In this document: piece by piece, positions 52,470-59,843 of the stretch
Position numbering within the stretch: position 1 is the stretch's first letter
Layout: each line of letters begins with the position of its first letter
NCBI GenBank assembly: GCA_020073645.1
Contig: JAIQET010000015.1
Location: 1-64,000 of the forward strand
Source of the DNA: Terriglobia bacterium
Lineage (GTDB): Bacteria > Acidobacteriota > Terriglobia > Terriglobales > Acidobacteriaceae
DNA length: 64,000 bases
Direction of reading: 5' to 3'
Notes under the pieces: model-generated
Databases searched by the model: none
Told to the model about the DNA's origin: nothing
Seen by the model: the letters and a program-made list of their open reading frames with translations, nothing else
Program-made: the position numbers and the translations under genes

Positions 52470-53708
52470 TCAGTGGATCGTCTTCGTCTTCCGCGACATG
52501 TAATCCATCAGCAGATACTGCCCTAATGTGTATGGGGTGGTGAAGTACGCCTTCCCGCGGCACATCTCCGTGACCTTCTGCACGAACTGCACCAGGCCGT
52601 AATCCGACGCCAACATGAAGGTGTTGATCAGCACCCCCGCACGCTTGCACTTCGAGACCTCCTCCAGCGTCTGGCTCACCACTAAGGGATCAAGCCCAAA
52701 TGCATTCTTGTAAATGCGGCCGTCCTCCAGCGTCAGCGCAGATGGCTTGCCGTCCGTGATCATCACAATCTGCTTCATGTCTTTTCGTTGGCGCTGCAGG
52801 ATGCGCTGCGCTAGACGCAGGCCCTCGCGGGTGTTGGTGTAGTACGGCCCCACCTTGACCCGCGCCAATTGCGAGAGCGGCACTTCTTCGGCGGAATCAT
52901 GAAACAGAATCAGCGACAGGGAATCGCCTGGATACTGCGTGCGAATCAGGTGCGAGAGCGCCATGGCCACTTTCTTGGCCGGAGTGAAGCGATCTTCGCC
53001 ATACAGAATCATGGAGTGCGAGCAGTCCAGCATGAGCACGGTCGCACAAGAAGATTGGTACTCACACTGGTGTACCTGCAGGTCGGAGTACTCGATGTTC
53101 AGCGGCAGTTTTGCCCCTTCGCGCTGAATGGCGCTGGAAAGAGTGGCCGTGATGTCGAGGTTCAGGGTGTCGCCAAATTCGTAGCGCCGCGAGGCGCCGC
53201 TGGTCTCGATGCCGGTCGCGAGGTCGCGCGTGTCGTGCCGCCCAAAGCTGGACTTGCCGAGCGATCCCAGCAAATCACGCAGCGTTTTGAAACCCAGAAA
53301 GTCCAGACTCTTGTCGGTGATCTCGAATTTGGTCTGCTGCTGCGCCTCCCCGACTTGCCCGCCGACGCTGGACTGCCGCGCCTGGTCATGCGGCTGATCG
53401 ATGCTGATGTAGTCTTCCTGTTCCATGCGTTCGATCAGTTGCTCGATGAGATCGTCCAGGGTCCCTTCCGCCTGCATCTGCTGCAGCCGTTCGCGCATTT
53501 GCTCGTCCAGCAGATCGCCTTCGAGCAAAGCCTGCTCGATAGCATGGCGCAGATCGTCGAGCGTTTGCTCGCCCTCGGGCGGATCGTAATACATGTAGTC
53601 CTGAAACCCGCTCTGCAAAAGGTAATCGGAGAGCGCGCTGAGCAAATCCTCCATGCTCATCTCGCCGGCGGGGTCGGGAACGTATTTGCTGTAACGAATG
53701 CGTTTCAT
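52470..53708 (-). CDS. VWA-domain protein paired with MoxR-like ATPase
   Basis: 412 residues. A helical, acidic N-terminal half (about 20-110) is followed by a von Willebrand A domain with complete MIDAS start LDCSHSM (D228, S230, S232), plus [14 protein letters not shown] and [18 protein letters not shown] proteins of this kind work with MoxR-type AAA+ ATPases as metal-dependent chaperone or insertase pairs. The ATPase gene lies immediately upstream, 87 bp away across a cruciform repeat. ATG 53708 is preferred because the first 11 codons of the longer frame lie in the heptamer repeat. Confidence 0.85.
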   Translation of the reverse strand: MKRIRYSKYVPDPAGEMSMEDLLSALSDYLLQSGFQDYMYYDPPEGEQTLDDLRHAIEQALLEGDLLDEQMRERLQQMQAEGTLDDLIEQLIERMEQEDYISIDQPHDQARQSSVGGQVGEAQQQTKFEITDKSLDFLGFKTLRDLLGSLGKSSFGRHDTRDLATGIETSGASRRYEFGDTLNLDITATLSSAIQREGAKLPLNIEYSDLQVHQCEYQSSCATVLMLDCSHSMILYGEDRFTPAKKVAMALSHLIRTQYPGDSLSLILFHDSAEEVPLSQLARVKVGPYYTNTREGLRLAQRILQRQRKDMKQIVMITDGKPSALTLEDGRIYKNAFGLDPLVVSQTLEEVSKCKRAGVLINTFMLASDYGLVQFVQKVTEMCRGKAYFTTPYTLGQYLLMDYMSRKTKTIH

Positions 53709-53716
53709 AAGAGCAG

Positions 53717-53799
53717 TCGTTAGTCGTTGGTCATTGGTCATTAGTCAAACACCTAAGGGTGTTCGAGCCAACGACCAACGACTACCGACCAACGACTAG
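53717..53799. repeat. Mirror-arranged heptamer array with central hairpin
   Basis: Left block: TCGTTAG, TCGTTGG, TCATTGG, TCATTAG (53717-53744). Centre: AACACC-TAAG-GGTGTT hairpin (53748-53763). Right block: CCAACGA, CCAACGA, CTACCGA, CCAACGA, then CTAG (53768-53799), the reverse complement of the left units. It fills the gap between the ATPase and VWA genes and supplies the ATPase stop codon. The units match cyanobacterial STRR-type heptamers in style. Confidence 0.85.
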
Positions 53800-55283
53800 T
53801 TAAATTGCCTTCTCGGCCGGTACGGCGGTTCCTCGCGGTCGAAGGGCTTTTCCGCCGGCTTGGGTTGCTTCTCTCCCGCAGTGAACACCCGCTCCTCGTT
53901 GCGCCCAATGCGCTTGTGCGCATGCAGGCCTTCCAAAACGAACTCCGCCGCGGAAACTTGCGTCTCCGGGCTGTCCTTCGGACCGACGCCGACCTTGCCC
54001 AGCTTGTCCATCAAACCCTGGATAGTCTGCAACGCCTGCAAAACCTCAGTGGCGCCCGCCGTGTCAGAAAGCTGAATCTCGCCGCCCAGATCGAACCACT
54101 GCACAATCTGCTGGGTGTTCACGCCGGTGAAGTACTCGTCGTAAGTCTTGGCGATAGCGGCGCGGATGAGTTCGCGTCCCACGTGGTCCGCCCCTTTCAT
54201 CTCGCCTTCGTACTCCAGTTCCAGTTTGCCGGTGATCGCGGGCATGGCGGCGTACACATCGCCGATGCGCGGCACCACCACCTTCTCATCATGATGGATA
54301 GCGCGCCGCTCGGCGTTCGAGATCACGTTTTCCATGCAGGATATGGGCAGGCGCTGGCTGACTCCGGAGCGCTTGTCAATTTTCTTATCCTCCCGCGCCG
54401 CGAACGCAACCCGCTCGATCACTTCGTGCACGTACTTGGGCACATGCAGCGTGTAACCGTCGCGCCGCATCCAGGCTTCCTGCGCAGTAATCGCGATGCC
54501 TTCTTCGATGGAAGCCGGATAGTGGGTGCGGATCTCCGAGCCAATGCGGTCTTTTAACGGCGTGATGATCTTCCCACGCGCCGTGTAGTCTTCCGGGTTC
54601 GCGCTGAACACCAAAGCCACATCCAGCGGCAGGCGGATGGGATAGCCCTTAATCTGCACATCGCCTTCCTGCATGATGTTGAACAGTCCGACCTGGATTT
54701 TGCCGGCCAGGTCGGGCAGTTCGTTGATGGCGAAGATGCCGCGGTTGGCCCGAGGCAGCAGCCCGTAGTGCACTGTCAGTTCGCTCGAGAGTTCATGTCC
54801 GCCGCGTGCTGCCTTGATGGGATCAATGTCGCCAATCAAATCGGCAATGGTCACGTCCGGCGTCGCCAGCTTCTCCACGTAGCGCGCTTCCGGCGTGAGA
54901 TAAGCGATGGGAGTATCGTCGCCATGCTTCGCGACCTCCTCGCGGCAGCGCCGGCAGATGGGCGCATAGGGGTCATCGTGAATCTCGCAGCCCGCTATAT
55001 ACGGCGTCTGCGGATCGAGCAGCGTGGTGAGCGAACGCAGGATGCGGCTCTTCGCCTGCCCGCGCAATCCCAGCAGGATGAAGTTGTGCCGCGAAAGGAT
55101 GGCGTTGATGATCTGGGGCACGACCGTATCGTCATAGCCCACGATGCCGGAGAAAATGGGCCCACCCGCGCGCAGCTTGGTCACCAGGTTGTCGCGCAGT
55201 TCGTCTTTCACCCGCCGGGTACGCAAACGTTGTTCGGAGAATGGACTGTGGCGCAACTCACCCAGCGTCCGCGGGAAACTCAT
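53796..55283 (-). CDS. MoxR/Mg-chelatase-like AAA+ ATPase with unusual Walker A and Cys cluster
   Basis: 495 residues. The nucleotide loop reads GLRGQAKSR (72-80), where the last glycine of the classic GxxGxGKS/T is alanine. Near it is a likely zinc site C99-x2-H102-x7-C110-x2-C113. Then come ELSSELTVHYGLLPRANRGIFAINELPDLAGKIQ and VFSANPEDY, the MoxR/ChlI family pattern. It pairs with the VWA protein in the next gene. A TATAAT sits about 40 bp upstream of the ATG on the minus strand (+ strand 55322-55327). The stop codon lies in the heptamer array. Confidence 0.85.
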   Translation of the reverse strand: MSFPRTLGELRHSPFSEQRLRTRRVKDELRDNLVTKLRAGGPIFSGIVGYDDTVVPQIINAILSRHNFILLGLRGQAKSRILRSLTTLLDPQTPYIAGCEIHDDPYAPICRRCREEVAKHGDDTPIAYLTPEARYVEKLATPDVTIADLIGDIDPIKAARGGHELSSELTVHYGLLPRANRGIFAINELPDLAGKIQVGLFNIMQEGDVQIKGYPIRLPLDVALVFSANPEDYTARGKIITPLKDRIGSEIRTHYPASIEEGIAITAQEAWMRRDGYTLHVPKYVHEVIERVAFAAREDKKIDKRSGVSQRLPISCMENVISNAERRAIHHDEKVVVPRIGDVYAAMPAITGKLELEYEGEMKGADHVGRELIRAAIAKTYDEYFTGVNTQQIVQWFDLGGEIQLSDTAGATEVLQALQTIQGLMDKLGKVGVGPKDSPETQVSAAEFVLEGLHAHKRIGRNEERVFTAGEKQPKPAEKPFDREEPPYRPRRQFN

Positions 55284-55359
55284 GATGGAAAACCCCCAGG
55301 GGAAACAACTTTCTGGTTCCGATTATACCCCCGGTTGCGTCACCGGCTGGTGTGATGAT

Positions 55360-55971
55360 TTAGCTTGCGTGGCCGTTGCCGCCGGCCTTCTGGCGCACGT
55401 GCACCGTCCGCCGCAGATTGGGCAGGATGGTTTCGAAGTAGTGGATGACGGCTTGCAGGCGCTCGGCCTCCGACTTCATCCCCAGCAGGTTTTGTTTGAA
55501 GTCAAGATCGAGCGGCATCGAGCCGGCAATGTGAAAGGAGAGTTGCGCGATCTCCTCTTCTGACGGTTTTTGGGGCTCCGCCCCCGCCAGGGCCAGAATG
55601 TCGTTATGCAACTTGACCGCATGGGCGACTTCTTCCGCAGTCGCTTTGCCCGGCTCATCGTGCAGGTACAGGACGTCAGCTTGCAGAAACGCTCGCTCCT
55701 GGTTCACTTCCATGACTTCGAAGCGTTCCAGGCCCTGGGTCACGATGTCCATGCGGCCGTCGTCGTACTTCTTGGTGACGGTGACGATCTCCGCGGTGCA
55801 GCCGATCTCGGCTATCTCCTCGTCCTTGGCGCGCACCACGCCGAAGGGCCGCTTCCCGGCCAGGCATTCCGCGATCATCTCGCGGTAGCGCGATTCGAAG
55901 ATGTGCAGGGGAAGGGGCGTGCCCGGGAACAAAACCAGCTCCAGCGGAAACAAGGGCAGAAGTGAGCTCAA
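55360..55971 (-). CDS. Lon N-terminal-domain (LON substrate-binding) protein
   Basis: 203 residues. Starts LLPLFPLELVLFPGTPLPLHIFESRYREMI, the typical Lon-N entry, and includes GKRPFGVV and GCTAEIV. There is no AAA+ or protease domain, so it is the stand-alone form of unknown role. TTG at 55971 has GGAGG six bases upstream and matches the family start; the ATG at 56043 has no ribosome site, and the still longer open frame runs antisense through the SDR gene. Divergent from the SDR gene at 56054. Confidence 0.8.
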   Translation of the reverse strand: MSSLLPLFPLELVLFPGTPLPLHIFESRYREMIAECLAGKRPFGVVRAKDEEIAEIGCTAEIVTVTKKYDDGRMDIVTQGLERFEVMEVNQERAFLQADVLYLHDEPGKATAEEVAHAVKLHNDILALAGAEPQKPSEEEIAQLSFHIAGSMPLDLDFKQNLLGMKSEAERLQAVIHYFETILPNLRRTVHVRQKAGGNGHAS

Positions 55972-56018
55972 CCAGGGCCTCCGGCCAGCCACGCGCGTTG
56001 TTGATTGTACGCCTGTGC

Positions 56019-56048
56019 TTGACTTGGCATCGCCCGTCAGCATACAAG
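56019..56048 (+). promoter_or_regulatory. Candidate promoter for SDR gene
   Basis: TTGACT and TACAAG spaced 18 bp. The transcript would start at about the ATG (56054), i.e. leaderless. It lies within the possible N-terminal extension of the divergent Lon-N gene, another reason to prefer the shorter start there. Confidence 0.35.
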
Positions 56049-56053
56049 CGGGC

Positions 56054-56845
56054 ATGGACCTCTCGGGCAAAGTCGTGGTGGTGACAGGCGCTTCCATGGG
56101 CATCGGCGAGGCGATTGCCGGGATTTTTGCCGAGCACGGCGCCAGCGTGGTGCTGCTCTCCCGCGACGCCGGACGCGCCGAGGCCGCCCGCGGCCGCGTG
56201 GGCCACACCGACCGCACCCTCGCCCTGTCGTGCGACGTGCGCAACCGCGAGGAGATTGACCGCGTCCTCAGCCTCACCCTGCACCACTTTGACCGCGTCG
56301 ACGTCTGGGTGAACAACGCGGGCCACGGCTTGCTGGATTCAGTGGCTCAGCTGGATATGACTGCCTGCCGCGATACCTTCGACGCCAACTTCTTCGGCAC
56401 CGTCGCCGCCATGCAGGCGGTGATCCCGGTGATGAAGCAGCAGGGCTCCGGGACGATCATCAACATCTCGAGCGTAGCCGGACACATTCCTCTCCCGTTT
56501 CACGCCGTCTACAGCGCCACCAAGTTCGCCATGAACGCCTTCGGCAAGGCGGCCCACGTGGAACTGAAGACCGCCGGCATTCACCTGATGACGGTCTGCC
56601 CCGGCTACGTTCGCACCGACTTCGGCGCCAACGCCCTGCGGGGACGGGAAGTGAAGGTCGTCCGGCCATCGTCAGTGCGTGGGATCACCGCCGAGCGCGT
56701 GGCGCGCGCGACCTTTCACGGCTACCTGAAGCAGAAGCGGGAGGTGGTTGTGCCCTGGACGATGCATGTTCCCATCAAGATTTACCAGCTCCTCCCGGGG
56801 TTGGTGGAGTGGGCGATGGCGAGGATGGCGCGGTCGCAGGGCTGA
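56054..56845 (+). CDS. Short-chain dehydrogenase/reductase
   Basis: 263 residues, classical SDR. Cofactor motif TGASMGIGEAIAG, NNAG in DVWVNNAGHG, and catalytic Ser (INISSVAGH) with YSATK for the Tyr-Lys pair. A positively charged residue after the first strands (LLSRD) suggests NADPH. The C-terminal ~30 residues (PWTMHVPIKIYQLLPGLVEWAMARM) are hydrophobic and may attach it to membrane or lipid substrate. The substrate is unknown. Confidence 0.88.
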   Translation: MDLSGKVVVVTGASMGIGEAIAGIFAEHGASVVLLSRDAGRAEAARGRVGHTDRTLALSCDVRNREEIDRVLSLTLHHFDRVDVWVNNAGHGLLDSVAQLDMTACRDTFDANFFGTVAAMQAVIPVMKQQGSGTIINISSVAGHIPLPFHAVYSATKFAMNAFGKAAHVELKTAGIHLMTVCPGYVRTDFGANALRGREVKVVRPSSVRGITAERVARATFHGYLKQKREVVVPWTMHVPIKIYQLLPGLVEWAMARMARSQG

Positions 56846-56937
56846 AGGAAAACCGCAGGGGAGGCCGGGACGCGAGGGGAATGGGATCTCGCCGGGTGGT
56901 GGCGGGATCGGAACCGCATGCTGGAGTGGAAAACCCA

Positions 56938-57528
56938 TCAAGAACGGGCGAATTCGAGCAATGGATGAATGTCGCCATTGTCCGCCGCTCTGATGGCGTC
57001 CAAATATCTGGCTCGTGCTTCGCCCTGCTTGACGAGGTCGGTGGAACCCCAAGTGAGTGCAGGGTGACCAAGCTTTATCACGAGTACATCTGCCATGAGA
57101 CGGGCAAGTCTTCCATTGCCGTTCGGGAACGGATGAATGGCTACAATGCGGTGGTGGAACCGAACGGCCATCTCATCGGGTGAAAACGTGCCCTTCTCAA
57201 TCCAATAGCAACCGTCACCGAATAACGCCGCGAGCTGCTCTCGAATTTCGTGGAAAGGAATCCCGATGTTTTTCTCGGTTCGTCGGTATTGCCCTGCCCA
57301 CTTCCATGTCTGGTCAAACATTTTCAGGTGCAATTTCCGAATGTATTCGTCGGATACCATGTCATTCGGACTGGTGCGATCGCGGATGGCCCACTCTCTT
57401 GCGCGCAATATGTTCTCCCTCTCCCACTCGTTTAATTCTTCCCTTGTCGCGAGGCTCGGAATGAGGTCTGCAAGCTCTTCCGCCGAGAGGGGAGTATTGC
57501 CGCCACTGGTTGTCACCAGTGGCATCAT
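56938..57528 (-). CDS. Fic-domain protein, 'mobile mystery protein B' type
   Basis: 196 residues. The Fic motif is HPFPNGNGR (H132-R140). It keeps the His and the GNGR anion loop, but has Asn where AMPylators have Asp/Glu, so AMP transfer may be altered. The whole matches the 'mobile mystery protein B' group, which pairs with an HTH protein. Its start overlaps the stop of that HTH gene. Base composition is lower in GC than the neighbourhood, a sign of transfer. Confidence 0.82.
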   Translation of the reverse strand: MMPLVTTSGGNTPLSAEELADLIPSLATREELNEWERENILRAREWAIRDRTSPNDMVSDEYIRKLHLKMFDQTWKWAGQYRRTEKNIGIPFHEIREQLAALFGDGCYWIEKGTFSPDEMAVRFHHRIVAIHPFPNGNGRLARLMADVLVIKLGHPALTWGSTDLVKQGEARARYLDAIRAADNGDIHPLLEFARS

Positions 57529-57974
57529 TTGTTCCGACCCGTCTTCAGAATGCGTTTCGTCTCTTCCTCGATCTTCTCCTGCACCCCTCCCACAGCTTGG
57601 TCTTCCAAAGCCATCGTGTGCTCAACGGCGCGAACGTTTTCTGAGGCCTTGGCCCTCGCCTGCTGCTCTGAAAGCTCCTGAATACTTCCGCTCTTTGGAA
57701 CAAGAGCATATACAAGCTGGCACCCGAGTGCGTCTGCGGCTTCGCGCAGGTTCCCGAGACCGATACGGTACTCTGCCTCGGACTTCTCAAGGTAAATCAC
57801 AATGGAAGGAGCTTTGCGGAGCCGCTTCGCCATCTCGCGTACGGTGACCCCAGTTGCCTCGCGAACGGCACGAATCCAGCCCTTTTGCGGACGCGGTGAG
57901 TCCTTCGCTTCGAGGAAAGGCTTTAATGCACGTTCAAGCTGTCCCAGTCGTAACTGTCTAAATTCAGGCCTCAT
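57525..57974 (-). CDS. HTH protein, 'mobile mystery protein A' type
   Basis: 149 residues. A central helix-turn-helix (about 30-75: IRAVREATGVTVREMAKRLRKAPSIVIYLEKSE) and conserved tail match the family always found upstream of the Fic partner. Likely an operon repressor and possibly antitoxin to the Fic protein, in analogy to toxin-antitoxin pairs. The ATG at 57974 is about 21 bp from the palindromic operator, and its stop overlaps the partner start. Confidence 0.82.
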   Translation of the reverse strand: MRPEFRQLRLGQLERALKPFLEAKDSPRPQKGWIRAVREATGVTVREMAKRLRKAPSIVIYLEKSEAEYRIGLGNLREAADALGCQLVYALVPKSGSIQELSEQQARAKASENVRAVEHTMALEDQAVGGVQEKIEEETKRILKTGRNK

Positions 57975-57994
57975 GGCAGTGTTCCTGCAATCTC

Positions 57995-58016
57995 ATGTTC
58001 AATAATTATTAAACAT
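57995..58016. promoter_or_regulatory. Near-perfect operator palindrome of HTH-Fic pair
   Basis: A 22-bp A/T-rich sequence beginning ATGTT and ending AACAT matches its own reverse complement except at one symmetric base pair of positions. It covers the -10 of the promoter below. Confidence 0.6.
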
Positions 58017-58034
58017 AAGTGGAACAATAGTCAA
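58006..58034 (-). promoter_or_regulatory. Promoter of HTH-Fic pair
   Basis: On the minus strand TTGACT and TAATAA are separated by exactly 17 bp, giving a leader of about 25 nt before ATG 57974. The -10 lies inside the palindrome, as expected for autorepression. Confidence 0.5.
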
Positions 58035-58068
58035 TTATATTAGAACTATTGTAGACAATAATTCCACT
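58018..58068. repeat. Nested inverted repeat in AT-rich island
   Basis: Outer arms AGTGGAA (58018) / TTCCACT (58062-58068) and inner arms ACAATAGT / ACTATTGT are centred in an AT-rich stretch upstream of the HTH-Fic promoter. It may be a second operator or the scar of an insertion; no target duplication could be shown. Confidence 0.45.
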
Positions 58069-58223
58069 ATGATAGAACAGTTTATTTAAGACGTGCAGGA
58101 ATAGTTGAATACCTCCAGGACGTTGAGAAGTCAGGCTGTGTTTTCGACAAGCAGCTCTGGAAATAGCTTCCAGGTGTTTTGGAGAGAAGTCCGAGGGGCC
58201 AAGCCATCCTCCGCGGTTCTACA

Positions 58224-58532
58224 TCACCCCAACTCCGCCAGCATGGCTTCCATCTCCGACTGGGCGTGGGCGTTGCCGGTGCGCTGGGCGGAGGCGATGC
58301 CGTCGGCCAGCATCTTTTTGGCTTCTTCGGTGCGGGAGGCGGCGGACAAGGTCTGCGCGGCCATGAAGTAGCCGGCAGTGTAATCCGGATGGGCGGAGAG
58401 CAGCTTGCCAAACTCCTCCAGCGCGCGGTCTATCTCGCCCGCCTTGGAGTACTCCAGGGCCAGACCGTAGCGGGCAAAGGCGTCGCCGGGATTCTCGGCG
58501 AGGATTTCGTTGAGCAGGGCAAGACGGTCCAT
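58224..58532 (-). CDS. Small TPR-repeat protein
   Basis: 102 residues, two to three TPR units (FARYGLALEYSKAGEIDRALEEFGKLLSAHPDY and TAGYFMAAQTLSAASRTEEAKKML). No signal peptide or membrane segment, so a cytosolic adaptor. Stand-alone; the partner is unknown. Confidence 0.75.
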   Translation of the reverse strand: MDRLALLNEILAENPGDAFARYGLALEYSKAGEIDRALEEFGKLLSAHPDYTAGYFMAAQTLSAASRTEEAKKMLADGIASAQRTGNAHAQSEMEAMLAELG

Positions 58533-58688
58533 AGGATCAGCTCCCAGTTGGCGGGGGTCGGATGACCATCAGAAGATTACTACACCGCTTGCGTAGCGAT
58601 CGCTCTCCGACCCGTCCACCGAGCGAACCGAGGCTTCCGCCCGACCCGCGTAGCAACAAATCCCCGGCATTTCCGCTTGTGTCGGCAG

Positions 58689-58710
58689 GAGACGCAGCAA
58701 GCTGCGTCTC
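58689..58710. repeat. GAGACGCAGC palindrome, copy 2
   Basis: GAGACGCAGC-AA-GCTGCGTCTC, the exact reverse complement of the core at 39504-39525. It lies in the gap between the TPR gene and the Cys-rich gene. No T-run on either side. Confidence 0.8.
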
Positions 58711-58808
58711 TACGGCATGAAAAGCGCCCAAGATGACCCTCGCGCTCCCCACTGGCGGTATCCCTCCGTCCTGAGTACAATGGCCGCATTCCCACAAGGA
58801 GATCCGAG

Positions 58809-59237
58809 TTGGCGTGCCCATTCTTCATGCCGACGCATAGGTTGGAAGGCGGGGCTTGGCTGCATCCTTCGCGCTTGCCCCTGGGGGGTGGCTGGAAGGG
58901 GCACTGCTGTGCTCCCGGACACGAAGGCGCCATCCCCACCGAGGAACAACTCACCCAATTCTGCAATCTGGGTTATGCGGTGGATTGTCCGCGATTGCCG
59001 GCGGAGCGGGCGTGCGATGCGGTGCGCTTCTCGGTGGCGCGGGAGCGCGGTTCGCAGCTGCTGCTGTGGTTTGTGTGCGAGGCGTCGCATACTCCCGCCG
59101 AGCACGGCACGCTGGAGTACGACGTTTCACTCGGGCTGTGGACTTCGGTCCATCCCAACCCGCGCATTCAGAAAATGGCGGAGTGTTACCTGGAATCCTA
59201 TCTGCTCCGCCGAACCCAGCCTGCCCTGGCAGGCTAA
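58809..59237 (+). CDS. Cysteine-rich hypothetical protein
   Basis: 142 residues. It contains eight Cys, with an N-terminal cluster (ACPFF, GHCCAPGH) and CNLGYAVDCPR in the middle, followed by His-bearing FVCEASHTPAEH. The spacing suggests a metal (Zn or Fe-S) site, but no family is recognised. A TTG start at 58809 has AAGGAG seven bases upstream; ATG 58827 would lose the first Cys. It precedes a thioesterase gene by 17 bp, so the two may be co-expressed. Confidence 0.55.
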   Translation: MACPFFMPTHRLEGGAWLHPSRLPLGGGWKGHCCAPGHEGAIPTEEQLTQFCNLGYAVDCPRLPAERACDAVRFSVARERGSQLLLWFVCEASHTPAEHGTLEYDVSLGLWTSVHPNPRIQKMAECYLESYLLRRTQPALAG

Positions 59238-59254
59238 ACCGCGAGCGTACATTG

Positions 59255-59764
59255 ATGAACCAGACCGATACGTCGCTGATCGTCCGCCCGGTTCACGATT
59301 CCCAGTCCGAAATGGCCGAGATTGTTCTCCCCAACGATGCCAACCCGCTGGGGGCGCTGCTCGGCGGACGCCTCATGCACTGGATTGACATGGCGGGGGC
59401 GCTGGCGGCGCATCGCCATTCCCGGCACTACGTGGTCACGGCGTCCATCGATCACATGGACTTTTGGGTGCCGGTGCATGTCGGTGACCTGGTCATTTTG
59501 CGCTCTTCCGTCAATCGTGTTTTTCACACGTCGATGGAGGTCGGAGTCAAAGTCTGGGTGGAAAACTACATTGCCGACAACTGCCAGCACGTCAGCTCCG
59601 CCTATCTGACATTTGTGGCGGTGGATGGAGGCGGACGCCGCATGCCGGTGCCGGCGGTCGTTCCTGAAACCGACGAACAGCGGCGGCGCTATGAGGACGC
59701 CGGGCGGCGGCGGGAGATTCATCGCGCCGAGCGGGAACGCCGCAGCAATCGTGATTCACTCTGA
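59255..59764 (+). CDS. Acyl-CoA thioesterase (YciA/BFIT hotdog family)
   Basis: 169 residues, hotdog fold. Motifs: VLPNDANPLGALLGGRLMHWIDMAGALAA (active-site region with conserved Asn-Asp and the long helix), VTASIDHMDFWVPVHVGD, and VKVWVENYIADNCQHVSSAYLTFVAVD. It hydrolyses acyl-CoA esters; chain-length choice is unknown. ATG 59255 is 17 bp after the Cys-rich gene. Confidence 0.88.
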   Translation: MNQTDTSLIVRPVHDSQSEMAEIVLPNDANPLGALLGGRLMHWIDMAGALAAHRHSRHYVVTASIDHMDFWVPVHVGDLVILRSSVNRVFHTSMEVGVKVWVENYIADNCQHVSSAYLTFVAVDGGGRRMPVPAVVPETDEQRRRYEDAGRRREIHRAERERRSNRDSL

Positions 59765-59769
59765 CTGGC

Positions 59770-59785
59770 TGTGATTGGCGTCACA
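59770..59785. promoter_or_regulatory. CRP/FNR-like operator upstream of cydAB
   Basis: TGTGA-N6-TCACA, the full consensus of CRP-family half-sites, within perfect arms GGCTGTGA / TCACAGCC (59767-59788). It lies 59 bp before the cydA ATG and would suit control by oxygen or energy state. The regulator is not in the window. Confidence 0.65.
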
Positions 59786-59843
59786 GCCTGCGGGCCACGG
59801 CAGCCGCCATAATTCCCGTTCGCGCCTGGGATGGGGCATCCTT

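Noticed and set aside
53717-53799. Possible CRISPR array
   Set aside because: Units are only seven bases, have no spacers and are inverted about a centre; no cas gene is near.
55972-56316. N-terminal extension of the Lon-N protein
   Set aside because: Antisense to the SDR gene, Arg/Ser-rich without homology, while a TTG with GGAGG gives the normal family start.
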